From: Pseudomonas sp. ACN8
GTDB lineage: Bacteria > Pseudomonadota > Gammaproteobacteria > Pseudomonadales > Pseudomonadaceae
Assembly: GCF_002303925.1 (NCBI RefSeq)
Contig: NZ_MRCS01000007.1
Span: 1-64,000 of the forward strand
Length of the DNA stretch: 64,000 nt
Direction: 5' to 3'
The notes below the pieces were generated by a model. It did not search any database. It had not been told where the DNA came from and saw nothing but the letters and a program-made list of their open reading frames with translations. Both the position numbers and the translations under genes were made by a program. Positions 9,513 to 18,149 of this stretch are shown one piece after another; the stretch's first letter is position 1, and every line of letters starts with the position of its first letter.

Positions 9513-10492
9513 ACGCTCTCCCGCACGGCTTTCTTCTGCTTCAGTTCGATGCCGTTTTTGACCGCCACGATTTCCGCCATGAGCGACAAGGCAATTTCCG
9601 CCGGATTATGACTGCCGATGTGCAAACCGATCGGACCATGCAAGCGGTCAATCGCCGCTTGCGACAAGCCCAGTTGAGCCAGGTTTTCCCGACGTTTCTG
9701 GCTGTTGACTCGCGATCCCAGCGCCCCGACGTAAAAAGCCCTGGAATCCAGGGCCGTGAGCAGCGCCATGTCGTCCAGACGTGGATCATGGGTCAAGGCC
9801 ACGATCGCCGTGCGTTCATCGGTCTGAATGTTCAATACCGCCTCATCCGGCATGCCCGAAACGAACCGTCCGTGCTGCTCCTCCCAGCCGTAGACGAATT
9901 CGCTGCGCGGATCGCAAATCAGCACCTCGAAATCCAGCAGCCGGGCCATTTCCGCCACAAAGCGCGACAACTGCCCCGCGCCGATCAGCAGCAAGCGCCA
10001 GCGCGGGCCATAGATCGCCCGCAAGGTCTGTCCGTCGAACGTCAACACGTCAGCTTTACTGGCCGGCAGCAAAAGCACTTTGCCGGTGGTCAGGTTCAGT
10101 TCACGGGCAACGATTTCATGGGCCTCGCAACGGGCGAGCAAATGCTCGACCCAACCCCCATCGTCGATACGCTCCTCGGTCAAGCGCAAGGTGCCACCGC
10201 AGGGCAAGCCGAAACGTGCGGCCTCCTCGCGGGTCACGCCGTACGTGATCAGTTGCACCGGTGGGCCGTCAAGTGCGAGGCGCCCGTCGTGCAGCCGGGC
10301 GATCAAGTCATCTTCGACACACCCACCCGAGACCGAACCAATCACCATGCCGTCTTCACGCAGCGCCAGCATGGCGCCGGGTGCCCGGGGCGCGGTGCCC
10401 CAGGTTTCGACCACGCTGTACAACACCACCCGCTGACCGGCGCGATGCCATTGCAACACGCTGCGCAGGACGTTCAGATCAGCGCTGTCCAT
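9509..10492 (-). CDS. XdhC/CoxI family molybdenum-enzyme maturation protein
   Basis: A 327-residue XdhC/CoxI protein. The N-terminal XdhC_CoxI domain contains V-L-Y-S-V-V-E-T-W-G-T-A-P-R and G-S-V-S-G-G-C-V-E. The C-terminal Rossmann-type domain contains L-L-L-I-G-A-G-Q-L, followed by the conserved V-G-A-L-G-S-R. The family binds molybdenum cofactor and helps sulfurate and insert it into xanthine-dehydrogenase-type enzymes. The ATG at 10492 overlaps the stop of the upstream Mo subunit in TGATG; the longer frame to 10582 would intrude into that gene. Its partner is the Mo-hydroxylase encoded immediately upstream. Confidence 0.88.
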   Translation of the reverse strand: MDSADLNVLRSVLQWHRAGQRVVLYSVVETWGTAPRAPGAMLALREDGMVIGSVSGGCVEDDLIARLHDGRLALDGPPVQLITYGVTREEAARFGLPCGGTLRLTEERIDDGGWVEHLLARCEAHEIVARELNLTTGKVLLLPASKADVLTFDGQTLRAIYGPRWRLLLIGAGQLSRFVAEMARLLDFEVLICDPRSEFVYGWEEQHGRFVSGMPDEAVLNIQTDERTAIVALTHDPRLDDMALLTALDSRAFYVGALGSRVNSQKRRENLAQLGLSQAAIDRLHGPIGLHIGSHNPAEIALSLMAEIVAVKNGIELKQKKAVRESV

Positions 10493-12813
10493 CAGGCGCC
10501 TGCCTTCTGCCAGCCCGACAGCTGATAACGAACCGGCAGATTGCGGATGCGTTTGCCGGTGGCAGCAAAGATCGCATTGCACAGTGCCGGCGCAATCGGT
10601 GGTACGCCCGGTTCACCCACACCGCCCAATGGTACGTTGCCCGGCGGCGTCACCAGATGCACCGCCACTTCTTTCGGCGCCAGGGACATGCGCGCCACTT
10701 CGTACATGTGGAAGTTATCCTGCTGGACCTTGCCGTCCTTGAAGCTGATTTCCCCCAGCACCGCATTACCCAGCCCCATGACGCAGGCGCCCTCGAACTG
10801 CGCGCGAATCCGCTCGGGGTTGATCTGCGGACCGCAATCGACAGCAATGTCGGCCTTGTGCACCACCAGCGTACCGTCGTCCTTGACCTCAACTTCGATC
10901 ACCGCCGCCACATAGGTCACGAAGCTGTAATGCACCGCCAGGCCCAGGCCGCGCCCCTTGGGCAACTCACGCCCCCAACCGGCAGCTTTGGCGGCGGTCT
11001 CCAGTACCGTGCGCAGGCGCGCGGTATCGATCGGATAACGCTCGGGGGATTCGCCGTAGTTCCACTCTTCACTCAAGGTGCGCGGATCGATCTGACGGTC
11101 CGGGCCGAGCAATCTGATCTGGTACTTCAGCGGATCCTGCCCGGCCTTGTGCGCCAGTTCATCGATAAAGCTCTGGATCGCGAAGCCATGGGGAATGTTC
11201 GACACCGAGCGATACCAACCCACCCGGGTATGCACCGTTGCCTCGGGGTTTTCCAGGCGAATGTTGGGGATCGCATAGGCCATGTTGGTGAAGCCCATGC
11301 CCAGCTCGAACGCCGCCTCATGGTTCATGCCCGGCGCAAACAACGCGGTGATGCTCGGCGCCACCGTACGGTGCAACCAGCCGGACGGCAGGCCATCCTT
11401 GTTCAGGCTGGCCTTGAGGTATTCGGCCGACACGGTATGGAAGTAGGAACAGTGGATGTCGTCTTCACGGGTCCATTGCACCCGCACTGCTTTTCCGGGA
11501 AATTCCTTGGCGAGGACAGCGGCCTCGATGATGAAGTCCGGTTTGGACTTGCGCCCGAATCCGCCACCGAGCAGGGTCACGTTGAACGTGACCTTGTCGA
11601 ACGGCAGGCCCAGACGCTCGCCGATTCGCTCCCGGCTGACCTGCGGCGCCTGGCTTGGCCCCCAGGCTTCACACGCACCGTCCTTGAATCGCGCAATGGC
11701 GACCATCGGCTCCATCGGTGACTGTGACAGATGCGGCAAGTAGTAGGAGGCTTCCAGGGTGCTATCGGCGCTGGCCAAGGCCTGATCGATGTTGCCGGTA
11801 TTGCGCACCACTTTGCCGGGTTTGAGCGAGGCGGCTTCGAGTTCCTTGCGATAGGCAATCGAGTCGTAGCTGGCGTTGGGGCCGTCGTCCCATTCGATTT
11901 TCAGTGCCTCGCGGCCCTTGATCGCCGCCCAGGTATTGTTCGCCACCACGGCGATGCCGCCCAGGGGTTGGAACTCCGAAGGCAAAGGCCGGCTTTCGAT
12001 CTGCAGCACCTTGACCACGCCGGGGACTTTCATCGCCGCGCTGCCATCGAAGCTTTTGACCTTGCCGCCATACACCGAGGGCCTTGCAATGGTCGCGTAC
12101 AGCATGCCGTCGAAATGCACGTCGGCACCGTACACCGCACGACCGTTGACGATGTCTTCTCCGTCGATGGCCTTGGTGCCTTCCTTGCCGATGTAACGGA
12201 ATTGCGCGGGTTCCTTGAGTTTCAGGCTGTCGCGGGCCGGAACCGGCAAGGCGCTTGCGGCGGAAGCCAGAGCGCCATATCCGAGCTCGCGGCCTGAAGG
12301 CTCATGGACGACTTTGTGCAGTTTCGCGTGACACTCACCGACCGGCACTTTCCATTGTGCGGCGGCGGCCTGTTCGAGCATGGTTCGCGCAGCGGCACCG
12401 CAACGGCGCATCGGCTCATACCAGTGACGCATGCTGCGCGAGCCGTCGGTGTCCTGATTGCCGAAGCGTACTTCATCGCCAGGGGCCTGCTGCACCTTGA
12501 CCATCGCCCAGTCGGCTTCCAGTTCATCGGCCACCACCATGGTCAGGCTGGTGCGTACGCCCTGGCCCATTTCCGAACGGTTGCAGATCACGGTGACCGT
12601 GCCATCGGCGGCAATGCTCACATAGACTTTCGGATCGTCAACCCAGCCGTGAGGCATGCCGTCGGCGCCGAACTTCTTCTCTTTCTCTTCGGCAAACGCG
12701 TCCTGCCAGCCCCAACTCGCGGCGACCACCAGCGCACCGGTCGCCCCCACGCCCTTGAGAAAACCACGGCGACTGAGATTACTCAGGGCGAAATCATTCG
12801 GTAACCGGCTCAT
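10492..12813 (-). CDS. Mo-hydroxylase large subunit (isoquinoline 1-oxidoreductase beta/aldehyde oxidase type), Tat-exported
   Basis: A 773-residue molybdopterin-binding subunit of the xanthine dehydrogenase superfamily, closest in layout to IorB/membrane-associated aldehyde dehydrogenases. A twin-arginine signal (S-R-R-G-F-L-K-G-V followed by a hydrophobic run) sits at about residues 14-36, so the folded cofactor-loaded enzyme is exported. The Mo-binding part contains L-L-G-G-G-F-G-R-K, and [10 protein letters not shown] lies near the C-terminus. Electrons would pass to the small 2Fe-2S subunit encoded just upstream (ATGA overlap) and on to a periplasmic acceptor; no cytochrome subunit gene is present here. 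The substrate is unknown: an aldehyde or an N-heterocycle. Confidence 0.88.
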   Translation of the reverse strand: MSRLPNDFALSNLSRRGFLKGVGATGALVVAASWGWQDAFAEEKEKKFGADGMPHGWVDDPKVYVSIAADGTVTVICNRSEMGQGVRTSLTMVVADELEADWAMVKVQQAPGDEVRFGNQDTDGSRSMRHWYEPMRRCGAAARTMLEQAAAAQWKVPVGECHAKLHKVVHEPSGRELGYGALASAASALPVPARDSLKLKEPAQFRYIGKEGTKAIDGEDIVNGRAVYGADVHFDGMLYATIARPSVYGGKVKSFDGSAAMKVPGVVKVLQIESRPLPSEFQPLGGIAVVANNTWAAIKGREALKIEWDDGPNASYDSIAYRKELEAASLKPGKVVRNTGNIDQALASADSTLEASYYLPHLSQSPMEPMVAIARFKDGACEAWGPSQAPQVSRERIGERLGLPFDKVTFNVTLLGGGFGRKSKPDFIIEAAVLAKEFPGKAVRVQWTREDDIHCSYFHTVSAEYLKASLNKDGLPSGWLHRTVAPSITALFAPGMNHEAAFELGMGFTNMAYAIPNIRLENPEATVHTRVGWYRSVSNIPHGFAIQSFIDELAHKAGQDPLKYQIRLLGPDRQIDPRTLSEEWNYGESPERYPIDTARLRTVLETAAKAAGWGRELPKGRGLGLAVHYSFVTYVAAVIEVEVKDDGTLVVHKADIAVDCGPQINPERIRAQFEGACVMGLGNAVLGEISFKDGKVQQDNFHMYEVARMSLAPKEVAVHLVTPPGNVPLGGVGEPGVPPIAPALCNAIFAATGKRIRNLPVRYQLSGWQKAGA

Positions 12814-13280
12814 GCCTTAGCCTCCTTCAGGTGAGTGGAAGCCTGGCGGATCGCGGTCTTGATGCGGTTGTAGGTGCCGCAGCGGCAGATGTTGCCGACC
12901 ATGGCCTCTTCTATCTGTTCGTCGCTCGGGTTCGGGTTGGTCTTGAGCAGCGCCGTCGCCGACATGATTTGCCCGCCCTGGCAGAAACCGCATTGGGCCA
13001 CTGCCGTGTCGAGCCAGGCTTGCTGCACGACTTTGCCGATCGGGTCGGCATGCAGGTTGTCGATGGTGCTGACATTCTGCCCGACGACTGAACCGATGGG
13101 CGTGATGCAACTGCGTGCCGGGGCCCCTTCGATATGAATGGTGCAGGCGCCGCACAGGCCCATGCCGCAGCCGAATTTGGTGCCGTTGTAACCGGCCACG
13201 TCGCGGATCGCCCAGAGCAGCGGCATGTCCTCGGTGACGTCGAGTTGATGGTCTTGACCATTGAGTTTCAGGGTAATCAT
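12810..13280 (-). CDS. Mo-hydroxylase small subunit with two 2Fe-2S clusters
   Basis: A 156-residue electron-transfer subunit of the IorA type. An N-terminal plant-ferredoxin-like domain carries Cys at about 38, 43, 46 and 58. A C-terminal four-helix domain carries Cys at about 97, 100, 132 and 134 (C-G-F-C and I-C-R-C-G). All eight cluster ligands are present. It lacks its own signal and is probably co-exported with the Tat-bearing large subunit. The ATG at 13280 is preferred to the GTG at 13286. It is the first gene of the four-gene unit. Confidence 0.93.
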   Translation of the reverse strand: MITLKLNGQDHQLDVTEDMPLLWAIRDVAGYNGTKFGCGMGLCGACTIHIEGAPARSCITPIGSVVGQNVSTIDNLHADPIGKVVQQAWLDTAVAQCGFCQGGQIMSATALLKTNPNPSDEQIEEAMVGNICRCGTYNRIKTAIRQASTHLKEAKA

Positions 13281-13473
13281 GGGCACGCCCGCATAGGTCT
13301 TGAGTTATGGGGTCGAGCAATCTGCCGCTGGATCTCAGGCTTTGCGACGTAGGGTCGCACGCAGATCGACTCAGGCTAATAGGCTCTCTTGTGCGGACGC
13401 AAACGGTCTGCACCGGGCCTTTGGTGGAGCAAGAGTGTGCATCGTTAGCTGACTAAGTTAACCGAGCATTAAC

Positions 13474-13508
13474 AAAAAAGCCCTGCACAATAAACATTGT
13501 GCAGGGCT
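13474..13508 (-). terminator. Intrinsic terminator of the exbB-...-murB operon
   Basis: A perfect 13-bp stem (13479-13491 with 13496-13508, loop AAAC) followed on the minus strand by a run of six T. It lies 22 nt past the murB stop. Confidence 0.93.
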
Positions 13509-13530
13509 TGATCCGTCTCGAAAGCTTAGC

Positions 13531-14550
13531 TCAATAGCGGTTCGGCTCCATTTCCAGATCGACATGGAAACGCTCGAAAATGTCTTTCTGGATGCGTTGT
13601 GCCAGATTCAGCAATTGCAGGCCCGTCGCGCCGCCATAGTTGACCAGCACCAGCGCCTGCAATCTATGCACGCCAGCATCGGCCTCACGGAAACCTTTCC
13701 ACCCTGCCCGCTCGATCAGCCAACCGGCGGCCAGTTTCATCTGCCCGTCGGGTTGCGCATAGGCCACCAGGTCGGGGTATTCGCCCTTGAGTCGTGCAGC
13801 CAGCACCGCCGACACCAAAGGGTTCTTGAAGAAGCTGCCGGCATTGCCGAGTACGGCCGGGTCCGGAAGTTTTTCGTTGCGGATGCTGCAAATGGCCTGG
13901 CTGACATCGCTGGCGGTCGGATGCTCGATGCCTTGTTCGTTCAGGCGCTGGCGCACCGGGCCGTACTCCAGATGCAGATGCGCGGCGCGGTCGAGGGCGA
14001 AACGCACACGCAGGATCAACCAACGCCCCGGCTCCTGCTTGAACAGGCTGTCGCGGTAGGCGAAGTTGCACTCTTGCAGTGTGAAGTCGCGCAGTTCGCC
14101 GGTCTGGCGATCAAGGGCGGTCAGGCCGGCGAATACGTCCTTGATCTCGACCCCATAAGCGCCGATGTTTTGCATTGGCGCTGCACCGACGGTGCCGGGA
14201 ATCAGGCTGAGGTTTTCCAGACCGGAGAGCCCGAGGGACAGTGTGTGTTGTACAAATGGGTGCCACGGCTCACCCGCCTCGGCCTCGATCACCACGTTGC
14301 CACCCTCATCGCTCAGCACGCGAATCCCGCGCGTGGCCATGCGCAGCACCAATGAATCGATATCCGCCGTCAGTAGCAGGTTGCTGCCGCCGCCGATCAC
14401 CAGCACCGGGACCTCGTGTTCCAGTCCATAGGCCAGGGCTTCGCGCACATCGGCGTCGCTATGGGCCTCGGCAAACAGCCGGGCCTGGACATCCACGCCA
14501 AAGCTGTTGAACGGCTTGAGCGAAACCTGCGATTGAACCTGCAAACTCAT
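13531..14550 (-). CDS. murB: UDP-N-acetylenolpyruvoylglucosamine reductase
   Basis: A 339-residue type I MurB, the FAD/NADPH enzyme that reduces UDP-GlcNAc-enolpyruvate to UDP-MurNAc in peptidoglycan synthesis. Visible features: N-S-F-G-V near the N-terminus, the FAD-binding V-I-G-G-G-S-N-L-L-L, S-L-I-P-G-T-V-G-A-A-P-M-Q-N-I-G-A-Y-G-V, and the active-site Ser region N-A-G-S-F-F-K-N-P. It is the last gene of the envelope operon. Its ATG overlaps the stop of the phosphatase gene (ATGA), indicating translational coupling. Confidence 0.97.
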   Translation of the reverse strand: MSLQVQSQVSLKPFNSFGVDVQARLFAEAHSDADVREALAYGLEHEVPVLVIGGGSNLLLTADIDSLVLRMATRGIRVLSDEGGNVVIEAEAGEPWHPFVQHTLSLGLSGLENLSLIPGTVGAAPMQNIGAYGVEIKDVFAGLTALDRQTGELRDFTLQECNFAYRDSLFKQEPGRWLILRVRFALDRAAHLHLEYGPVRQRLNEQGIEHPTASDVSQAICSIRNEKLPDPAVLGNAGSFFKNPLVSAVLAARLKGEYPDLVAYAQPDGQMKLAAGWLIERAGWKGFREADAGVHRLQALVLVNYGGATGLQLLNLAQRIQKDIFERFHVDLEMEPNRY

Positions 14551-15011
14551 AACCGTCCCTTCAATTCGATCACCAGCAAATCACTGGCGTGTTCGATCAA
14601 ATCCAACACCTGCTCGAAACCCTGATCGCCGTCGTAATACGGATCCGGGACCTCGTCGATTTCCGACTGATAACGACGCAGGAACAGGTCGAGTTCGGCC
14701 TTGCCCTTGGCTGGCTGCAAGGCCTTGAGGTTGCGCAGGTTGCCGTTGTCCATCGCCAGGATCAGGTCGTAGGTGGCGAAATCGGCACGGCTGACTTGCT
14801 GGGCGCGCTGGGCGGACAAGTCATAACCGCGCAGCTTTGCCGCGGCCTGACTGCGCTTGTCCGGCGCCTTGCCGACATGCCAGTCGCCGGTGCCGGCGGA
14901 AGCCACTTCAACCTGATCGGCCAGGCCAGCCTCGCGCAGCTTATGCCGCAGCACGCCTTCGGCCGTGGGTGAACGGCAGATGTTGCCCAGGCAGACAAAC
15001 AGAACCCGCAT
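14547..15011 (-). CDS. Low-molecular-weight protein-tyrosine phosphatase
   Basis: A 154-residue phosphatase with the P-loop V-C-L-G-N-I-C-R-S-P-T-A-E-G near residues 6-20 and the general-acid loop D-P-Y-Y near residue 120. Members of this family in other bacteria remove phosphate from tyrosine kinases of polysaccharide export, or act on small substrates; no kinase partner is encoded nearby. The start is the ATG at 15011, which shares a base with the kdsB stop (TGATG). Its setting between kdsB and murB is a recurrent Pseudomonas arrangement. Confidence 0.93.
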   Translation of the reverse strand: MRVLFVCLGNICRSPTAEGVLRHKLREAGLADQVEVASAGTGDWHVGKAPDKRSQAAAKLRGYDLSAQRAQQVSRADFATYDLILAMDNGNLRNLKALQPAKGKAELDLFLRRYQSEIDEVPDPYYDGDQGFEQVLDLIEHASDLLVIELKGRL

Positions 15012-15775
15012 CACGCCTCCAGCAGGCGACGAACGCGCTCAAGGTCTTCAACGGTATCGACGCCAGCGGGCGGCGCGATCAGTGCGTCGGCCACGTGGAT
15101 CCGCACGCCATGCCACAGGGCACGCAGCTGTTCCAGGCACTCGGTGTTTTCCAGCCAGCATGGGCCCCAGCTGACGAAGTCCTGCAGGAAACCGGCGCGG
15201 TAGGCATAGATGCCGATATGGCGGCGGTACGGCACACCTTCGGGCAACTGCTCAGGGTTCACGGCGAAGGCATCCCGCGCCCAGGGCAAGGTGGAACGGC
15301 TGAACGTCAGCGCCAGGCCATTGAGGTCGCTGACGACCTTGACCACGTTGGGATTGAACAGGGTGGCCGCGTCTTCGATCGGCTCGGCCAGGGTGGCCAT
15401 GCGCGCTTCGGCGTGGGCCGCCAGATTGGCGGCGACCTGATCGATGACGCTCGGCGGGATCAGCGGCTCGTCGCCCTGGACGTTGACCACGATGGCGTCG
15501 GGCGCCAGGCCCAGCTTCATCGCGACTTCGGCCAGGCGATCGGTACCGGAGTTGTGATCTTCACGGGTCAACACCACTTCGGCGCCAAAGCCTTTGCAGG
15601 CCTCGACGATGCGCGCGTCGTCGGTGGCCACCACTACCCGCTCGGCGCTGCTTTTGCTCGCCTGTTCCCAGACGTGCTGGATCATCGGCTTGCCGGCGAT
15701 CAGCAGCATCGGCTTGCCCGGCAGGCGGGTGGAGGCGTAACGCGATGGAATGACGACGGTAAAGGCTGTGGTCAT
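15011..15775 (-). CDS. kdsB: 3-deoxy-manno-octulosonate cytidylyltransferase
   Basis: A 254-residue CMP-Kdo synthetase that activates Kdo for attachment to lipid A by WaaA. The N-terminal nucleotide-binding signature [14 protein letters not shown] is intact, and N-V-Q-G-D-E-P-L-I follows around residue 100. Length matches the family. The ATG overlaps the trm112 stop by 4 nt. It functions with LpxK, encoded two genes upstream, in lipopolysaccharide core-lipid A assembly. Confidence 0.97.
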   Translation of the reverse strand: MTTAFTVVIPSRYASTRLPGKPMLLIAGKPMIQHVWEQASKSSAERVVVATDDARIVEACKGFGAEVVLTREDHNSGTDRLAEVAMKLGLAPDAIVVNVQGDEPLIPPSVIDQVAANLAAHAEARMATLAEPIEDAATLFNPNVVKVVSDLNGLALTFSRSTLPWARDAFAVNPEQLPEGVPYRRHIGIYAYRAGFLQDFVSWGPCWLENTECLEQLRALWHGVRIHVADALIAPPAGVDTVEDLERVRRLLEA

Positions 15776-15957
15776 TTATCCAGGCGCTCGTCGGTGGTCA
15801 GGGTGCGCGCTTCGGATTCGAGCATCACCGGGATGCCGTCGCGAATCGGGTAGGCCAGGCCTGCACCCTTGCTGATCAGCTCGGTCTTGTCGGCGCTGAG
15901 CTTGAGCGGGCCTTTGCAGACCGGGCAAGCGAGGATATCGAGCAATTTGGTGTCCAT
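15772..15957 (-). CDS. Trm112 family protein
   Basis: A 61-residue Trm112-like protein with the zinc-site-like [10 protein letters not shown] near the N-terminus. Eukaryotic Trm112 activates methyltransferases; the role of the bacterial protein between lpxK and kdsB is not established, although the linkage is conserved in proteobacteria. The start is the ATG at 15957 with AGGGAA upstream. Sequence farther upstream in the same frame belongs to lpxK in another frame. Confidence 0.92.
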   Translation of the reverse strand: MDTKLLDILACPVCKGPLKLSADKTELISKGAGLAYPIRDGIPVMLESEARTLTTDERLDK

Positions 15958-15980
15958 GAGCATTCCCTGAAAAAACGGAG

Positions 15981-16991
15981 TTAAGGCAACAAACGAGCCG
16001 GCAGCAGGCGCATCAGCTGTGTGTCGAACCAGGCCACGAAGGCCGGCGACGGCACGGCATCGACCGCCAGGTACCACCAGTCGGCGGCGGCAAAGGCACG
16101 GCATTTCACCGCGTCCTTTTCCGTCATCACCAACGGCAATGACGGCGTGAAATTCAACGCCTGCACGCTGTATTCGGCGTGGTCGGCAAACGCATGTGGA
16201 ACCGGCTGCCAGTGTAGCGTTTCGAGGGTCTTGAAGAAACGTTGCGGATTGCCGATGCCGGCCACCGCGTGCAGGGCCTGGCCGCTGGGGAAATGGTCGA
16301 GGGGACGCCGTTCGCCGTTGCGCAGGTTGACCAGCGCGGTGGGTTGCAACTGAAATGCAAATCCATTATCGCGGTCAGCGGTGGCACCGTTATAGAGCAC
16401 CGCGTCGACGCTTTGCAGGCGCTCGACCGGTTCGCGCAATGGCCCGGCAGGCAGGCAACGGCGATTGCCCAGGCCGCGGGCGGCGTCGATCAGCACCAGT
16501 TCCAGGTCGCGGGCCAGGCGGTAGTGCTGCATGCCGTCGTCGGACAGGATCAGGTCCAGCGACTCTCTGGCCAGCAAGGCTTTGACGGCGTTGCTGCGAT
16601 TGGGGTCGATCATCAGCGGCACGCCCGTGCGCTGGACGATCAGCAACGGCTCGTCACCGGCGATGTCGGCGCTCTGCCCGGCCTCGACCCGCCACGGCAA
16701 CTGCGGCGGTTTGGCGCCGTAACCCCGGCTGACCACGCCGACCCGCAGGCCGCTGCGCTGGCAGTGCTCGATCATCCACAGAATCAGCGGTGTCTTGCCG
16801 GTACCACCCACAGTGATGTTGCCGACCACGATCAGCGGCACCGGCGGCTGATAGATCTCGCCCTCACCCGCAAGAAAGCGCTTGCGCTTGTTCATGACCA
16901 CGCGCCGGTACAGCCATTCCAATGGCTGCAACAGCTTCAGGGCCGGATGACCTGCGTACCACGCGGCGAGCAATCGATCGGACATGGCCAT
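15981..16991 (-). CDS. lpxK: Tetraacyldisaccharide 4'-kinase
   Basis: A 336-residue inner-membrane-associated kinase that phosphorylates the 4' position of the lipid A disaccharide precursor. The P-loop [13 protein letters not shown] lies at about residues 57-69, followed by [14 protein letters not shown] segment supplies the family acidic/His site. The ATG at 16991 overlaps the exbD stop (TGATG); an alternative ATG lies two codons in. The coupling with exbB/exbD and kdsB is typical for pseudomonads. Confidence 0.96.
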   Translation of the reverse strand: MAMSDRLLAAWYAGHPALKLLQPLEWLYRRVVMNKRKRFLAGEGEIYQPPVPLIVVGNITVGGTGKTPLILWMIEHCQRSGLRVGVVSRGYGAKPPQLPWRVEAGQSADIAGDEPLLIVQRTGVPLMIDPNRSNAVKALLARESLDLILSDDGMQHYRLARDLELVLIDAARGLGNRRCLPAGPLREPVERLQSVDAVLYNGATADRDNGFAFQLQPTALVNLRNGERRPLDHFPSGQALHAVAGIGNPQRFFKTLETLHWQPVPHAFADHAEYSVQALNFTPSLPLVMTEKDAVKCRAFAAADWWYLAVDAVPSPAFVAWFDTQLMRLLPARLLP

Positions 16992-17419
16992 CAGGGCGCC
17001 GGGGGCGCCGCCTCGATGGTGGTCATGCGCAAATGACTGAAGCCGAGTTTGCCGGCCGCATCCATGGCCGTCACCACGGACTGATGCGCAGTCTTGCCGT
17101 CAGCGCTGATGGACAGCGGTCGGCTGGTGTCGCCGTTGGCTGCTTTTTGCAGCGCGTCCATCAGCGAAGCCAGGTCGCTTTTCGGCAAAATCTGGTTGTT
17201 CACCGAGAACACGCCGTCGGCACTGATGGCGATGTCCAATGGCTTGCTCTGATCGTCGGCCGGTGCGCCACTGACCGCTTCCGGCAGATCGACGCGCAAC
17301 TGGGTTTCACGGGTGAAGGTGGTGGTCACGACAAAAAACAGCAGCAGGATAAACACCACGTCGATCAGCGACGCGAGGTTGATGTCCACCGTTTCCCGTG
17401 GTTTGCGGCGGAATTTCAC
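16991..17419 (-). CDS. exbD: ExbD/TolR family transport protein
   Basis: A 142-residue ExbD/TolR-type protein: one N-terminal transmembrane helix ([15 protein letters not shown]) carrying the conserved proton-path Asp, then a periplasmic domain. It pairs with the adjacent ExbB-type protein to form a proton-driven motor. No TonB gene accompanies it in the window, so the energised partner is unknown. In Pseudomonas this pair has also been annotated as TolQ/TolR-like. The ATG overlaps the exbB stop by 4 nt. Confidence 0.92.
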   Translation of the reverse strand: MKFRRKPRETVDINLASLIDVVFILLLFFVVTTTFTRETQLRVDLPEAVSGAPADDQSKPLDIAISADGVFSVNNQILPKSDLASLMDALQKAANGDTSRPLSISADGKTAHQSVVTAMDAAGKLGFSHLRMTTIEAAPPAP

Positions 17420-18051
17420 GCTTTGCCCTCGGCCAGGTCCACGTCGCGGTCGCCTTGCACTACCTCGACCAGTTTGATCGCTTCCTGCTCCATCCCTACC
17501 ACCAGCTCATCGATCCGGCGTTGCAGGAATCGATGGAAGAATACCGCCGGGATACCGACCATCAAACCGGCAGCCGTGGTGATCAGGGCCTTGGAAATAC
17601 CACCGGCCAGCACCGAAGCGTTGGTGGTCATGCCATTGCCGGTAAACGCGCTGAAAATATCGATCATGCCCAGCACGGTACCGAGCAAGCCCAGCAACGG
17701 GGCCATGGCAGCAATGGTGCCGAGGGCATTGATGTAACGTTCCAGATCGTGGATGACTCGCGCGGCCGCCTCTTCGATGCACTCTTTCATGATCTCGCGA
17801 CCATGCTTGGAGTTGGCAAGGCCCGCGGCGAGGATTTCACCCAGCGGCGAGTTGGCGCGCAGTTCCTTGAGTCTGTCTTTGTTGAGTTTCTTGTCCTTGA
17901 TCCAGACCCAGACCTGCCCGAGCAAATGCTCAGGGGTCACGCGGCTGGCCCGCAGGGTCCACAGACGTTCGGCAACGATCGCCATGGCCGCGATGGAACT
18001 CAAAATGATCGGCAACATCATCCAGCCGCCGGATTTGACCAATTCCCACAC
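17416..18051 (-). CDS. exbB: ExbB/TolQ family proton channel protein
   Basis: A 211-residue MotA/TolQ/ExbB channel protein with three membrane helices: W-M-M-L-P-I-I-L near residue 10; the G-T-I-A-A-M-A-P-L-L-G-L-L-G-T-V-L-G-M region near 125-145; and A-L-I-T-T-A-A-G-L-M-V-G-I-P near 170. I select the GTG at 18051 (reading V-W-E-L-V-K) because GAGGGGG lies 8 nt upstream; the frame extends to 18081 without a good ribosome-binding site. It is the first gene of the exbB-exbD-lpxK-trm112-kdsB-phosphatase-murB operon. Confidence 0.9.
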   Translation of the reverse strand: MWELVKSGGWMMLPIILSSIAAMAIVAERLWTLRASRVTPEHLLGQVWVWIKDKKLNKDRLKELRANSPLGEILAAGLANSKHGREIMKECIEEAAARVIHDLERYINALGTIAAMAPLLGLLGTVLGMIDIFSAFTGNGMTTNASVLAGGISKALITTAAGLMVGIPAVFFHRFLQRRIDELVVGMEQEAIKLVEVVQGDRDVDLAEGKA

Positions 18052-18149
18052 AGTGACAGCCCCCTCGAAAAAGTGCGCCACTCTAACATAGGGGGTTGAA
18101 GCACCGAAAACCGTGATGTCGCAACCGGTCGGGCCTTGATAAGGCTCGA

